Origin: Bombella mellum
GTDB taxonomy: Bacteria > Pseudomonadota > Alphaproteobacteria > Acetobacterales > Acetobacteraceae
Direction: 5' to 3'
Assembly: GCF_014048465.1 (NCBI RefSeq)
Contig: NZ_PDLY01000001.1
Location: forward strand, 434,001-498,000
DNA: 64,000 nt
Below, one piece after another: positions 8,550-17,978 of this stretch (positions within the stretch are counted from its first letter, which is position 1; each line of letters begins with the position of its first letter). Below the pieces are notes generated by a model that saw only the letters and a list, made by a program, of their open reading frames with translations, was not told the origin of the DNA and did no database searches. The position numbers were made by a program, and so were the translations under genes.

Positions 8550-11273
8550 TCATTTTTCATCCGGAACGTCCACCTCGGAAAGCCCTTCGATCATGTTTTT
8601 CAGATGATAGAGGGCCGTGTGCGCCTCTCGTGGAGACAGGGAGTCGGGGTCAATCCCGTCCAGTTCGCGGCGCAGGGATTCCAGGGCAGCCAGCGTGGTG
8701 GAGGAGATGTCAGGGGAAGAAGGTGCGGGGTCGTCCGGGGCCGGTGGCATGGCCGCTCCGGCCTGTTCGAACAGGGGCAGGCTGGCGGGCTGTCCGGTCT
8801 GGCCCCGTTCGCTCTCGAGGCGTGCCAGCAGGACCCGTGCCCGCTGGAGGACGGAAGCCGGAATGCCTGCCAGTTTTGCCACATGCAGGCCCCAGCTTTT
8901 CTGGGCCAGTCCGGGCCGGACCTCGTGCTGGAAGACGACATGGCCCTTCCATTCCCGCACGGCCATGGTGCAGGCGGCCAGCCGGGGGAGGGTTTCCAGC
9001 AGGGCACCGAGTTCATGAAAGTGCGTGGCGAAGATGGTGCGGCAGCGCAGCTGGGAGTGCAGGGCCTCCAGCGTGGCCCAGGCGATGGAGAGGCCATCCA
9101 GCGTCGAGGTGCCCCGCCCGATCTCATCCACTACGACAAGGGAGCGTGGTCCCGCCTGATTGAGGATGGCGGCGGTCTCCGTCATTTCCACCATGAAGGT
9201 GGAACGCCCACGGGCCAGATCGTCGGCCGCCCCCACACGGGAGAAGAGCCGGTCCACGATGCCGATCGTCGCCTCCTGTGCCGGGACGGGCAGCCCTGCC
9301 TGCGCCAGAATGACGGCCAGGGCGTTCTGCCGCAGGAAGGTTGATTTCCCGGCCATGTTGGGGCCTGTCAGCAGGATGGCGTGTTTTTCCGGTGGCAGGG
9401 TGCAGTCATTGGCAATGAAGGCCGTGTCATGGGCGGCCTGGTCGTGCAGGGCTGCTTCCACCACGGGGTGACGGCAGGCACGGAGCGTGAAATCCTGCCC
9501 GTCAGTCATGGTGGGGCGGCACCATGTGCCACGGTCCATGATGCGGGCGCAGGAGATCAGCGCATCCAGCTCGGCCAGGGCACGGCCGACATCATCAAGG
9601 GCAGGGGTGTTGAGGCAGTGCTGGGCCAGGTCGGCAAAGAGGTGACGTTCCAGCTCGTCAGCCTTTTCCGATGCTTCCAGAATGGCCTGGTTGAGTGAGG
9701 AGAGTTCCTCATTGGAGAAGCGGGCCAGACTCGCCGTGCCCTGCCGCAGGCTCAGCCCCTCGTGCTGGCGCAGTTTCCTTCCTGCCGCCGCAGGAACCTC
9801 GATGACGTAGCCGAGCTGGTTGTGATGGCGGATGCGCAGGCTGGAAATCTCATAGTCTTCCGACAGGCGGACCTGCAGCTGGGCGATCAGGCGGCGGCTG
9901 TTGTCCCGCAGGTCCCGCTGGCGGTCCAGCTCGGCATCAAAGCCGGGAGCGATGACCCCACCATCTTCGATCTTGACGGGTAGCTCGGTGTTGAGGGCGG
10001 CCTCAAGCCGTTCTAGCAGGGTGTCGGCCCGCCCGTACAGACCAGCTCCGATATGGCGGATGCGCTCGGGCATGCCGGTTTCTGTCAGTCCGCCGAGTAT
10101 CCCGGTGATCTGATCCGCTGCCCGGAGCGTGTCCCGGATGGCGGCAAGGTCCCGTGGGAGGGGGCGGCCGCTGGAGATGCGCCCCAGGGCACGGGCGGAA
10201 TCGGGAGCCTGCCGGAGGATGTCCCGCAATGTTCCCGTGGGCTGGGGATGCTGGTGAAGCCAGCTCCAGCCCTCCTGTCGCTGCGTGATGAGGGTGAGGT
10301 CCGTGCTGGGGGTGCTGACCCAGTGGGCCAGAAGGCGGGTACCGGCCGCCGTGGCCGTCTGGTTGACGCTGGTGAAGAGCGTGTGCCTGTTGCCGCCATC
10401 CCGGGACTGGAGAATGTCGAGGCTGCTGCGGGTGGCCGGGTCCAGCCCCATGATGCTGTCCAGCCCGTGGTCGATGGGAGGGGCCAGCCGGGGCAGCCTG
10501 CCCGCCTGGCTGCGGCGGACATAGTCCAGCAGCACGGCACAGGCGATGACCTGCTCGTCACGGAAGTCTCCCAGCGCATCCATCTGGGCCACCTGATAGG
10601 CCGCCGTCACGGTGCGTTCTGCGGCCTCCCGGCTGGGGCGGGCCGTGGAGGGGGTGATGATTCCGGCATGGTCCGCCGGGATCAGGGCCGGGTCGGAGAG
10701 AATTTCCGAGGGGGAGAGGCGGGCCAGCAGCTCGGCCAGGGTATCGGCCTCCAGCCGGAGCAGTTCCAGCGTGCCGGTGGAAATGTCGATCCAGGCCGCC
10801 CCGAGGCAGTGCCTGCGGCGTCTGTCCGGGGCGACGATGGCCAGGAGCGTGTTGGCCCGTCCGGCCTCCAGCAGTTCATCTTCTGTCAGGGTGCCGGGCG
10901 TGATGACACGGACGATCTCCCGGCGGAGCGGGCCTTTCTGGCCCTTGCGGGGGATTTCCGTCTGTTCGGCCACGGCCACCCGGAAGCCTCGGCGGATGAG
11001 CCGGGAGAGATAGACCTGCGCCGTGCCCACGGGCACGCCACACATGGGGATGGGTTCCTCATCATGAGTCCCCCGGTGGGTGAGGGTGATGTCCAGCGCA
11101 AGGGCGGCCGCATGGGCATCGCCAAAGAAAAGCTCGTAGAAGTCTCCCATGCGGAAGAAGAGCAGGGCATCAGGCTCCTGATGTTTCAGGCTGAACCACT
11201 GCTCCATGGTCGGGGTGACCTTCCCCGTTCTCTGTGATGGAATGGGAGGGACGGATGGCTTCTGATCGACCAT
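8550..11273 (-). CDS. mutS: DNA mismatch repair protein MutS
   Basis: MutS recognises base mismatches and small loops and recruits MutL. The 907-aa product has the N-terminal mismatch-reading domain with the Phe-x-Glu motif in MGDFYELFFGDA (about residues 42-53). Connector, lever and clamp domains follow, then the ATPase with Walker A TGPNMAGKSTFLRQ (near 638), DEIGRGTSTLDGLS, and the ATHFHEL switch. Length is normal for the family. It is read toward glnD and divergent from the methionine sulfoxide reductase gene. All key residues appear intact. Confidence 0.97.
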   Translation of the reverse strand: MVDQKPSVPPIPSQRTGKVTPTMEQWFSLKHQEPDALLFFRMGDFYELFFGDAHAAALALDITLTHRGTHDEEPIPMCGVPVGTAQVYLSRLIRRGFRVAVAEQTEIPRKGQKGPLRREIVRVITPGTLTEDELLEAGRANTLLAIVAPDRRRRHCLGAAWIDISTGTLELLRLEADTLAELLARLSPSEILSDPALIPADHAGIITPSTARPSREAAERTVTAAYQVAQMDALGDFRDEQVIACAVLLDYVRRSQAGRLPRLAPPIDHGLDSIMGLDPATRSSLDILQSRDGGNRHTLFTSVNQTATAAGTRLLAHWVSTPSTDLTLITQRQEGWSWLHQHPQPTGTLRDILRQAPDSARALGRISSGRPLPRDLAAIRDTLRAADQITGILGGLTETGMPERIRHIGAGLYGRADTLLERLEAALNTELPVKIEDGGVIAPGFDAELDRQRDLRDNSRRLIAQLQVRLSEDYEISSLRIRHHNQLGYVIEVPAAAGRKLRQHEGLSLRQGTASLARFSNEELSSLNQAILEASEKADELERHLFADLAQHCLNTPALDDVGRALAELDALISCARIMDRGTWCRPTMTDGQDFTLRACRHPVVEAALHDQAAHDTAFIANDCTLPPEKHAILLTGPNMAGKSTFLRQNALAVILAQAGLPVPAQEATIGIVDRLFSRVGAADDLARGRSTFMVEMTETAAILNQAGPRSLVVVDEIGRGTSTLDGLSIAWATLEALHSQLRCRTIFATHFHELGALLETLPRLAACTMAVREWKGHVVFQHEVRPGLAQKSWGLHVAKLAGIPASVLQRARVLLARLESERGQTGQPASLPLFEQAGAAMPPAPDDPAPSSPDISSTTLAALESLRRELDGIDPDSLSPREAHTALYHLKNMIEGLSEVDVPDEK

Positions 11274-11461
11274 GCAGGGGAAAAGACCTCACCGTTTTTG
11301 ATACAGGACTGGATATACCCCCGAGGTTAACAGGGATTTAAATGAAAATGCGACCATTTTCTTATCATGAGATGGTGATGGGAAGTCATGTACTGTCATG
11401 AGGGAGGGATAAACAAGGTCTTCTCTTGCCACAACCTGCCCCGGGGCGGCATGGTGGCCCC

Positions 11462-11929
11462 ATGAGTACTGCACCAGAAAATCATGTTGTTTTTGAAGAT
11501 GTTCTGCCGATGGCCCAGGGCCTGCTGGAAGCCGAGCGGGACGAGATCGCCAATCTGGCCAATATTGCGGCATTGCTGTTCGAGGCGATGGCGCAGGTCA
11601 ACTGGGTCGGCTTTTACCTGATGAAGGGGGGCGAGCTGGTCCTTGGTCCGTTCCAGGGCCGGGTGGCCTGCACGAGGATCGCCGTAGGTCGAGGCGTCTG
11701 CGGGGCTGCCGTGGCCGAGCGGGCCGTGCAGCGTGTGGCGGATGTCCATGCCTTCCCCGGTCACATCGCCTGTGATGGAGCCTCGGAATCGGAGATCGTC
11801 CTGCCCATCATGAAGGATGGGGAGGTGCATGGCGTGCTGGACATCGACAGCCCCGTGAAGGACCGTTTCTCGGCAGAGGACCAGCAGAGGCTGGAGGCCC
11901 TTGTCCGGCTTCTGGAATCGCACATCTGA
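11462..11929 (+). CDS. msrC: Free methionine-(R)-sulfoxide reductase, GAF domain (fRMsr)
   Basis: This 155-aa GAF-domain enzyme reduces free L-methionine-(R)-sulfoxide. The three family cysteines are present: C70 and C80 in ACTRIAVGRGVCGAA and C104 in HIACDGASESEIVLP. The GAF core continues with GEVHGVLDIDSP and ends with the usual helix. The start is the ATG at 11462 (MSTAPEN); an upstream ATG in frame at 11426 would add 12 Pro/Gly-rich residues and is unlikely. It is divergent from mutS and convergent with murJ. Confidence 0.92.
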   Translation: MSTAPENHVVFEDVLPMAQGLLEAERDEIANLANIAALLFEAMAQVNWVGFYLMKGGELVLGPFQGRVACTRIAVGRGVCGAAVAERAVQRVADVHAFPGHIACDGASESEIVLPIMKDGEVHGVLDIDSPVKDRFSAEDQQRLEALVRLLESHI

Positions 11930-11946
11930 TGGCGTGTCCCGCCTGT

Positions 11947-13503
11947 CTAGCGTCTGAAACGCCGGAGCAGGCGGGTACGGAGTTCTTCCAGCCCCAGCAC
12001 ACGCAGGGCCACGAGCAGCCCGCCATAGAGGGCTGCGCTGCTGCCGATCAGGACGATCAGGATGCAGAGCCGGGGCAGGGCGTGCCATTCCGGTAGGCCG
12101 GTGGCCAGAAAGCGGGCACAGCTCCAGGCCCAGATTCCCATGATGAGGGCCGCCACCATGATGCGGATGGCCCGTGACAGGCTCGTGACGGTGGGGCGGA
12201 ACGAGTCCCGTTTCCAGAGCAGCAGGGCCAGTGCCCCCATGTTGACGATGGCGGCCAGCGTGCTGGCCAGCGGCGGAGCCAGATGGGCCAGCGTGCGGTA
12301 CAGCAGCAGGTTGAGGGCCAGGTTGATCCCCATGGTGACGAAGCCGATGCGGACCGGTGTCGTGGTGTCGCCTTCGGCAAAGAAGGCCGGGGCCAGCAGC
12401 TTGATGATGATGAAGGCGGGCAGCCCGAGCGCATACATGCGGAGGGCTGCGGCGGAATTCTGCACGTCATGGGGCGTGAAATGCCCGTAGCCGAACAGGG
12501 TGGCCATGATCTCCGGTGCCAGGCTGAACAGGCCGATCATGGCGGGGAGGCTGAGCAGCAGGGCGTAGTTCAGGGCCTGGTTCAGGCTGGTCTGGAGGGC
12601 GGAGCGGTCATTGGCGGCGACGTGACGGGTGAAGAGCGGCAGCAGTGTCGTACCAAGGGCCGCCCCCAGCACGCCGAGGGGAAGCTGGTTGACCCGGTCC
12701 GCAAAATAGAGCCACGAGATGGAGCCTGTTGGCAGCAGGGTGGCGATGATGGTGTCGATGGTCAGGTTGATCTGCGTGACGCCGGAGCCGACCAGCCCCG
12801 GGAGCATCCGGCGCAGCAGCAGCCGGATGTCGGGCGACAGGGCCGGGCGGACCAGTGGCACCGTCAGTCCGGCCTTTCGGGCTGCCCAGAGCAGCCCGGC
12901 AAGCTGGGCGATACCGGAGAGGGTGATGCCCCATGCGCTGGTCGGGGCGACATGCTGGTGCCCCCAGAAGGCCCCTACAAGAATGGCGACGATCCCGACG
13001 ATGTTGAAGGAAATGTACGCCGCCGAGGCGGCTGCGAAATGGTTGCGGGCATTGAGGATGCCGGCGACCAGGGCTGCCCCGCAGATCAGCACCGTATAGG
13101 GCATGGTGATGCGGGTGAGCTGCACGGCGATGGCGAAACGGCCCGTGCCGTGGGAGCGGAAGCCGGGGGCAATGAGGTCGATCACCCACGGCATGAAGAT
13201 TTCTGCTAGAATGGTCAGCAGGCTCAGCCAGAGCAGCAGGAGGGAGAAGGCCTGCCCGGCCAGCAGAAGGGCAGCCGGTGGGCCTTCCTTCTCATAACGG
13301 GATGTGAAAAGCGGAACGAAAGCGGCGTTCAGGGCCCCTTCTCCGAAGAGGCGGCGGAACATGTTGGGCAGGCGGAAGGCGATCTGGTACGCATCCTGCA
13401 CGGGGCCGGCTCCCAGAAACATGGCCAGAAGCTGGTCCCGCACCAGCCCCAGCAGGCGGGACAGCATGGTCCAGCTGCCAACGGTGAGAAGGTGACGCAG
13501 CAT
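11947..13503 (-). CDS. murJ: Lipid II flippase MurJ
   Basis: This 518-aa polytopic inner-membrane protein of the MOP superfamily flips the peptidoglycan precursor lipid II. The N-terminus LRHLLTVGSWTMLSRLLGLVRDQLLA is diagnostic for MurJ/MviN, and about 14 hydrophobic segments follow. The loop FRLPNMFRRLFGEGALNAAFVPLF is highly conserved in the family. It is the last gene of a minus-strand run tsaD-gpsA-gpx-murJ with gaps of 3 to 8 bp or overlaps. Confidence 0.96.
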   Translation of the reverse strand: MLRHLLTVGSWTMLSRLLGLVRDQLLAMFLGAGPVQDAYQIAFRLPNMFRRLFGEGALNAAFVPLFTSRYEKEGPPAALLLAGQAFSLLLLWLSLLTILAEIFMPWVIDLIAPGFRSHGTGRFAIAVQLTRITMPYTVLICGAALVAGILNARNHFAAASAAYISFNIVGIVAILVGAFWGHQHVAPTSAWGITLSGIAQLAGLLWAARKAGLTVPLVRPALSPDIRLLLRRMLPGLVGSGVTQINLTIDTIIATLLPTGSISWLYFADRVNQLPLGVLGAALGTTLLPLFTRHVAANDRSALQTSLNQALNYALLLSLPAMIGLFSLAPEIMATLFGYGHFTPHDVQNSAAALRMYALGLPAFIIIKLLAPAFFAEGDTTTPVRIGFVTMGINLALNLLLYRTLAHLAPPLASTLAAIVNMGALALLLWKRDSFRPTVTSLSRAIRIMVAALIMGIWAWSCARFLATGLPEWHALPRLCILIVLIGSSAALYGGLLVALRVLGLEELRTRLLRRFRR

Positions 13504-13506
13504 CGT

Positions 13507-14004
13507 TCAGGCGTGTTTCCGGCTTACCCGGCGGATCTCCTCCAGCAGGCGGGGGGCCTGGGGGTCTGTCAGCGGAGTGAACCAGCGGTGCAGCTTTCCC
13601 TGACGGTTGATGAGATATTTGTAGAAATTCCAGCGGGGCAGGGAGAGGAAGCCTCCTGCCTTCGCCAGCCAGCGGAACAGCGGAATGGCCTCCGTTCCCC
13701 GGACGACGGAGCGGGCCGCCAGAGGGAAGCTCACGCCATAACGACGCTGGCAGAACTGGCTGATCTGCTCCGATGTGCCTGGCTCCTGTCTGCCGAAATC
13801 ATTGCTGGGCACGCCAAGCACGATGAGGCCATCTGGCGAGGAATGTCCCATGTCACGCCACAGGGTCTGGAGGCCCTCATATTGCTTGGTGAAGCCACAT
13901 TCGGAGGCCGTGTTGACGACCAGTACGGGGCGGCCCCGCCACTGGGAGAGGTCAATCTCTCCGCCTTCAAGGGCGGGGAGCCGGAAATCATAAAAGCTGG
14001 TCAT
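13507..14004 (-). CDS. Glutathione peroxidase family thiol peroxidase
   Basis: The 165-aa protein has the GPx fold markers: NTASECGFTKQYEGL with the peroxidatic Cys36, the GVPSNDFGRQEPG motif carrying the catalytic Gln, and WNFYKYLI carrying the catalytic Trp-Asn. The active-site residue is Cys, not selenocysteine. In bacteria such proteins reduce hydroperoxides using thioredoxin or glutathione; which donor is used here cannot be read. It lies between gpsA and murJ with very short gaps, suggesting co-transcription. Confidence 0.93.
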   Translation of the reverse strand: MTSFYDFRLPALEGGEIDLSQWRGRPVLVVNTASECGFTKQYEGLQTLWRDMGHSSPDGLIVLGVPSNDFGRQEPGTSEQISQFCQRRYGVSFPLAARSVVRGTEAIPLFRWLAKAGGFLSLPRWNFYKYLINRQGKLHRWFTPLTDPQAPRLLEEIRRVSRKHA

Positions 14005-14012
14005 GATGGGGC

Positions 14013-14984
14013 CTATTCAAAACGGGTGGGACGGTCTAGCAGCTCGTCACGGGCCTGATGGGGGGTCAGCTCCCCGGACAGGAGACGGGTGATGACATTG
14101 ATGATGGGGGTCTCGATGCCGAAACGCTGGCCAAGCTCCTGCAATGTCGGGGCTGTCAGAACGCCCTCGGCCACCGTGTCACGCTGGGCGAGGATGTCCT
14201 GTATGTTCTCGCCTTTTCCCATGGCCACGCCCAGGCTGTAATTGCGGGACCCGGCCCCCGTGGCGGTCAGGATCAGGTCGCCCATCCCGGCGAGACCATA
14301 CATGGTGCGGCCCTGTCCTCCCATGGCATCGACAAGGCGGGCCGTTTCGGCCAGCGCACGGGTGATGATGGCGGCTCTGGCATTTTCACCCATCCCGGCA
14401 CCGACACTGATGCCCGCCCCGATGGCGATGACATTCTTGGCCGCCCCGGCGATCTGCACGCCCAGCGGGTCCGTGCTGGCATAGAGGCGCAGGGTGGGGG
14501 TGGTGAGTCGTTCGGTCAGTGTCGTGACGAAGGCGAGATCATGGGCGGCCAGCGTGGCTGCGGCGGGCATTCCCCGGGCCACCTCGATGGCGAAGTTGGG
14601 GCCGGAGAGGACGGCGGCTGGTCGGCCGGGCATGGTCTGCCCCACGATCTGGAGCGGAAGCAGGAAGGTGCCCCGCTCCATCCCCTTGCAGCATGTGACG
14701 ACCGGCACGTCGGGCTTCAGCTGCTTCTGGAGGGTCAGGGTGACATCCCGCAGTCCCTGCGTGGGGACGACAAGCAGCACGATGTCGGCTTCCGTCGGCA
14801 GGTCGCTGGTGACGGTGATGGCCTCCGGCAGGGTGACCTGTGGCAGGTGCGGCAGGGCACGGACTCCTGCCGGAACGGGGGTGCGTGTCCAGAGGGTGAC
14901 CCGGGCGATGCGGGAGAGGGTGCAGGCCAGAGCGATGCCCCATGCTCCGGCACCGATGACGGCAATATGTGGCTGGACGGTCAT
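14013..14984 (-). CDS. gpsA: Glycerol-3-phosphate dehydrogenase [NAD(P)+]
   Basis: GpsA makes sn-glycerol 3-phosphate for phospholipid synthesis. The 323-aa product begins with the Rossmann motif IAVIGAGAWGIALA (about residues 7-20). It carries VTCCKGME, AVLSGPNFAIEVARGMP, and IAGAAKNVIAIGAGISVGAGMGENARAAIITRAL, which contains the catalytic lysine and substrate residues, then GLAGMGDLILTATG. Length and order fit the family. Its start overlaps the end of tsaD by 4 bp. Confidence 0.96.
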   Translation of the reverse strand: MTVQPHIAVIGAGAWGIALACTLSRIARVTLWTRTPVPAGVRALPHLPQVTLPEAITVTSDLPTEADIVLLVVPTQGLRDVTLTLQKQLKPDVPVVTCCKGMERGTFLLPLQIVGQTMPGRPAAVLSGPNFAIEVARGMPAAATLAAHDLAFVTTLTERLTTPTLRLYASTDPLGVQIAGAAKNVIAIGAGISVGAGMGENARAAIITRALAETARLVDAMGGQGRTMYGLAGMGDLILTATGAGSRNYSLGVAMGKGENIQDILAQRDTVAEGVLTAPTLQELGQRFGIETPIINVITRLLSGELTPHQARDELLDRPTRFE

Positions 14985-16108
14985 GCGGATGGTTCCATCA
15001 GAGAGCTGTGTCCGGTGGAGGACGTTTCCTGTGTGGCCTGAGGCCGGTAGGGCTGGCGTTCACTCAGCGGCCAGCGGGGGCGGGGGGCCAGGGTGATGTC
15101 GTCCGGCACCTCGCCCTGTTTCAGCCGTTCCAGCGCAGCCCAGCCGATCATGGCGGCATTGTCGGTGCAGAGACGCAGAGGCGGTGCAAGGAAGGTGATC
15201 CCGTGCTGGCTGGCAATCTCTTCCAGCCTCTGGCGCAGCACGCCGTTGGCTGCCACGCCACCGGCCACCACGAGCGAGGTGACCTGCGGCACCAGAGCCA
15301 GGGCGTTGAGGATGCGGTCCGCCATCACGTCCGTCACGGCCTGCTGGAAGGAGGCGGCGAGGTCGGCGGCCACCTGCCGGGGCAGGGCCTCACGTCCGTA
15401 TGGTTCGATGTGGCGGGCGACGGCCGTCTTGAGGCCGGAGAAGGAAAAATCGCAGCCGGGGCGGCCTTTCAGCGGGCGGGGGAGGCCGTAGGCCTGCGGG
15501 TCGCCTTCTCTGGCGAGTTTCTCCAGTGCCGGGCCGCCGGGCCAGCCCAGTCCCAGCATCTTGGCCACCTTGTCGAATGCTTCCCCGGCGGAATCGTCAA
15601 TCGTGCCTCCGAGGCGGCGATACTGGCCGGTATCCTCCACGGTGATGCACTGGCAGTGTCCGCCAGAGACGAGCAGGGCGAGATAGGGGAAAGCCGGAGC
15701 CGTCTCACCCGGTCGCAGGGCCGCAGGCAGGCGGGGGGTCAGGATGTGGCCTTCGATATGGTTGATGCCCATGAAAGGCTTCCCGCAGGCCATGGCCAAC
15801 CCCTTGGCGTAGGAACTGCCAACGATCAGCCCGCCAATCAGGCCGGGGCCGGTCGTGGCGGCAAAAAGGGCGATGTCCTCCAGCTCCAGCCCGGCCCGCC
15901 GGAGGGTCAGCTCCACCAGTTCCGGCAGGGCCTTCAGGTGGGCACGGGCGGCCAGCTCCGGCACGACACCGCCCAGGGCCGCATGATCCTCCTGCGAGAG
16001 GACGCTTTCCCCGAGCAGTGCTCCGTGGGCGTCCAGAATGGCGCAGGCGGTGTCATCGCATGAGGTCTCGATGGCCAGAAGCGGCGTCAGGTGGGAAATG
16101 TCAGACAT
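14981..16108 (-). CDS. tsaD: tRNA N6-adenosine threonylcarbamoyltransferase TsaD
   Basis: TsaD transfers the threonylcarbamoyl group to A37 of ANN-decoding tRNAs (t6A). The 375-aa product starts at the ATG at 16108 and has AIETSCDDT near residue 10, the metal-binding MGINHIEGHI motif with its two histidines, VSGGHCQ, DDSAGEAFDK, and the C-terminal CTDNAAMIG motif. A longer start at 16141 adds 11 residues without support. It heads the tsaD-gpsA-gpx-murJ run and is divergent from hemC, with the two starts about 70 bp apart. Confidence 0.96.
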   Translation of the reverse strand: MSDISHLTPLLAIETSCDDTACAILDAHGALLGESVLSQEDHAALGGVVPELAARAHLKALPELVELTLRRAGLELEDIALFAATTGPGLIGGLIVGSSYAKGLAMACGKPFMGINHIEGHILTPRLPAALRPGETAPAFPYLALLVSGGHCQCITVEDTGQYRRLGGTIDDSAGEAFDKVAKMLGLGWPGGPALEKLAREGDPQAYGLPRPLKGRPGCDFSFSGLKTAVARHIEPYGREALPRQVAADLAASFQQAVTDVMADRILNALALVPQVTSLVVAGGVAANGVLRQRLEEIASQHGITFLAPPLRLCTDNAAMIGWAALERLKQGEVPDDITLAPRPRWPLSERQPYRPQATQETSSTGHSSLMEPSA

Positions 16109-16177
16109 GATCGGTTCATTATGGCGGATTCTTCGGAGCATGACACCCCTTCCAGAATCGGTTATGGAGGGAACACC

Positions 16178-17227
16178 ATGAATGCTTCAAACTTTTCCTC
16201 CGCAGCACTTCAGAAAATTGCTGCCGAAGCGGCCCGCCGCTCCCATGTCCAGGCCCCGCCGGACCGCCGCAAACTTCCCCTGCGGGTCGGGACACGGGCG
16301 TCCCCGCTGGCACTGGTGCAGACGCGGCACTTCCTGACCCGGCTGACCCGTTTCTGTCCCGTCCTGCGGGACATGGGGGCCTTCAAGGAAGAGCAGATGC
16401 AGACCTCCGGAGACCTGAACCTCAAGGACCGTCTTGCCGAGATCGGTGGGAAAGGGCTGTTTTCCAAGGAGATTCATGAGCTTCTGGCCGTGGGCGGGAT
16501 CGATTTTGCCGTCCACAGCCTCAAGGACCTTGAGACACACCTGCCGCCGGGGCTGGTGCTGGCCTGCACGATGAAGCGTGAGGATGCCCGTGACGTGCTG
16601 ATGCTGCGCAAACGGGGCGTGAAGGTTGATCCTGAAAGACCGTTCGACTGTCTGCCGGAAGGGGCACTCGTGGGCTGTGCGTCCGTCCGCCGTCAGGCGC
16701 AGATGCTTCATGTCCGGCCGGACCTCCGCTTCACCCTGCTGCGGGGCAACGTGCAGACCCGGCTGGACAAGCTAGGGGCGGGACAGTGCGATGCGACGCT
16801 GCTGGCCTATGCGGGACTGAAACGCCTCGGCATGGAAGACCGCATCGACGTGCCGCTCTCTCCCGAGGTGATGCTTCCGGCCTCCGGGCAGGGTATCGTG
16901 GGCGTGACGGTGCGTGAGAGTGACCATGAGCTGCGGGAGCTGCTCTCCGCCATCGAGGACCCGGAGGCCCGGGCCGTGGCCACGGCGGAGCGTGCCCTGC
17001 TGGCGGAGCTTGACGGTTCCTGCCGGACGCCGATTGGCGGTTATGCCCAGCTCAAGGACGGGCGGCTTCACCTCTCCGGCCTTGTGGCCAGCGAGGATGG
17101 TACCTTCCTGCTGCGCCGGGAAATTGAAGGGTTGCCGGAAGATGCGGCCCGGATGGGCTACGAGCTGGCCTGTGAGCTGCGGCGGGACACGCCGCCCACC
17201 ATTTTTGCCCAGATCGTGCAGCCCTGA
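16178..17227 (+). CDS. hemC: Porphobilinogen deaminase (hydroxymethylbilane synthase)
   Basis: HemC condenses four porphobilinogens into hydroxymethylbilane. The 349-aa product starts at the ATG at 16178 behind GGAGGGAACACC, a good ribosome-binding site. Motifs: LRVGTRASPLALVQT near residue 36, GGKGLFSKEI, DFAVHSLKDLET, RRQAQMLHVRPDL, and LDGSCRTPIGGYA with the cysteine that carries the dipyrromethane cofactor. hemD follows after 5 bp, so the two tetrapyrrole enzymes are co-transcribed. The first 30 residues are an Ala-rich extension not typical of the family core. Confidence 0.97.
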   Translation: MNASNFSSAALQKIAAEAARRSHVQAPPDRRKLPLRVGTRASPLALVQTRHFLTRLTRFCPVLRDMGAFKEEQMQTSGDLNLKDRLAEIGGKGLFSKEIHELLAVGGIDFAVHSLKDLETHLPPGLVLACTMKREDARDVLMLRKRGVKVDPERPFDCLPEGALVGCASVRRQAQMLHVRPDLRFTLLRGNVQTRLDKLGAGQCDATLLAYAGLKRLGMEDRIDVPLSPEVMLPASGQGIVGVTVRESDHELRELLSAIEDPEARAVATAERALLAELDGSCRTPIGGYAQLKDGRLHLSGLVASEDGTFLLRREIEGLPEDAARMGYELACELRRDTPPTIFAQIVQP

Positions 17228-17232
17228 CGTCA

Positions 17233-17919
17233 ATGCGTCCTGCGGTGCTGGTGACACGGCCCGAACCGGGGCTGGAGGAGACGGCCGGTGCCGTGCGGGC
17301 GCAGGGCTGGCGGGCAGTGGCCTGTCCCGTCATGAGGATGGTGCCGTCTCCGCCCCTTGCCGATCATCCGTGCAGGGCCATGCTGGTGACGAGCGGGCAG
17401 GCCCTGCCGTTTCTGGCCCGTCAGGACCGTGACCGTCTTCTGCTGACGGTCGGCCGCCGCACGGCGGAGCGTGCCGTGGCAATGGGGTTCCGGAATGTCG
17501 AGGCGGCGTCCGGGACGCAGGACGGGCTTGAGGCCCTCTGTCGGCAGAAGGGGCTGGATGGCCCTGATCTCATGCTGGCCTGCGGGCGGGGGCGGCATGG
17601 GCAGCCCTATGGTATCGGGCTGGCGGAATCTCTGGGAGCACGATGGGTCGAGGCCTATCAGGTCCACCCCATGAAAGCCCTCCCGGGGGAGGCTCTGGAG
17701 GTTCTGGAGGCGGGGGAGGCTGGTGCCGTTCTTTTCTATTCCAGCGAGACGGTGGCCCTGTTCATGGAGCTGTGTCCGCCAGAGCTGCACGGGCGTCTGG
17801 CGCAGTGCCGGTGTCTCTGCCTGTCCCATGTCATCGCAGGCCGTGCCGGGGAGTCCGGCCGCTGGAGGACGCTGGAAGTGGGTGATCCGTTGAAGCTTCT
17901 GGGGGTGAGGCGGCCCTGA
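17233..17919 (+). CDS. hemD: Uroporphyrinogen-III synthase
   Basis: The 228-aa product is read directly after hemC. It starts LVTRPEPGLEETAGAVRAQGW, the usual HemD N-terminus, and has LVTSGQAL, VGRRTAERAVAMGF, and a central ACGRGRHG segment, then YQVHPMKAL and VLFYSSETVALFMEL. HemD sequences diverge strongly, so identification rests on these weak blocks plus position behind hemC. It cyclises hydroxymethylbilane to uroporphyrinogen III. Confidence 0.86.
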   Translation: MRPAVLVTRPEPGLEETAGAVRAQGWRAVACPVMRMVPSPPLADHPCRAMLVTSGQALPFLARQDRDRLLLTVGRRTAERAVAMGFRNVEAASGTQDGLEALCRQKGLDGPDLMLACGRGRHGQPYGIGLAESLGARWVEAYQVHPMKALPGEALEVLEAGEAGAVLFYSSETVALFMELCPPELHGRLAQCRCLCLSHVIAGRAGESGRWRTLEVGDPLKLLGVRRP

Positions 17920-17953
17920 AAAAAAAGGCGGACCGTGGAGGCCCGCCTTTCCC
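17919..17953. terminator. Terminator between convergent hemD and secB
   Basis: AAAGGCGG (17924-17931) pairs with CCGCCTTT (17943-17950). A run of A on the hemD side serves as a T-run for the minus-strand secB transcript; the other side has only a short T-run, so it is stronger for secB. Confidence 0.72.
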
Positions 17954-17978
17954 TGGTCAGACTGTCCGGGGGACAGGA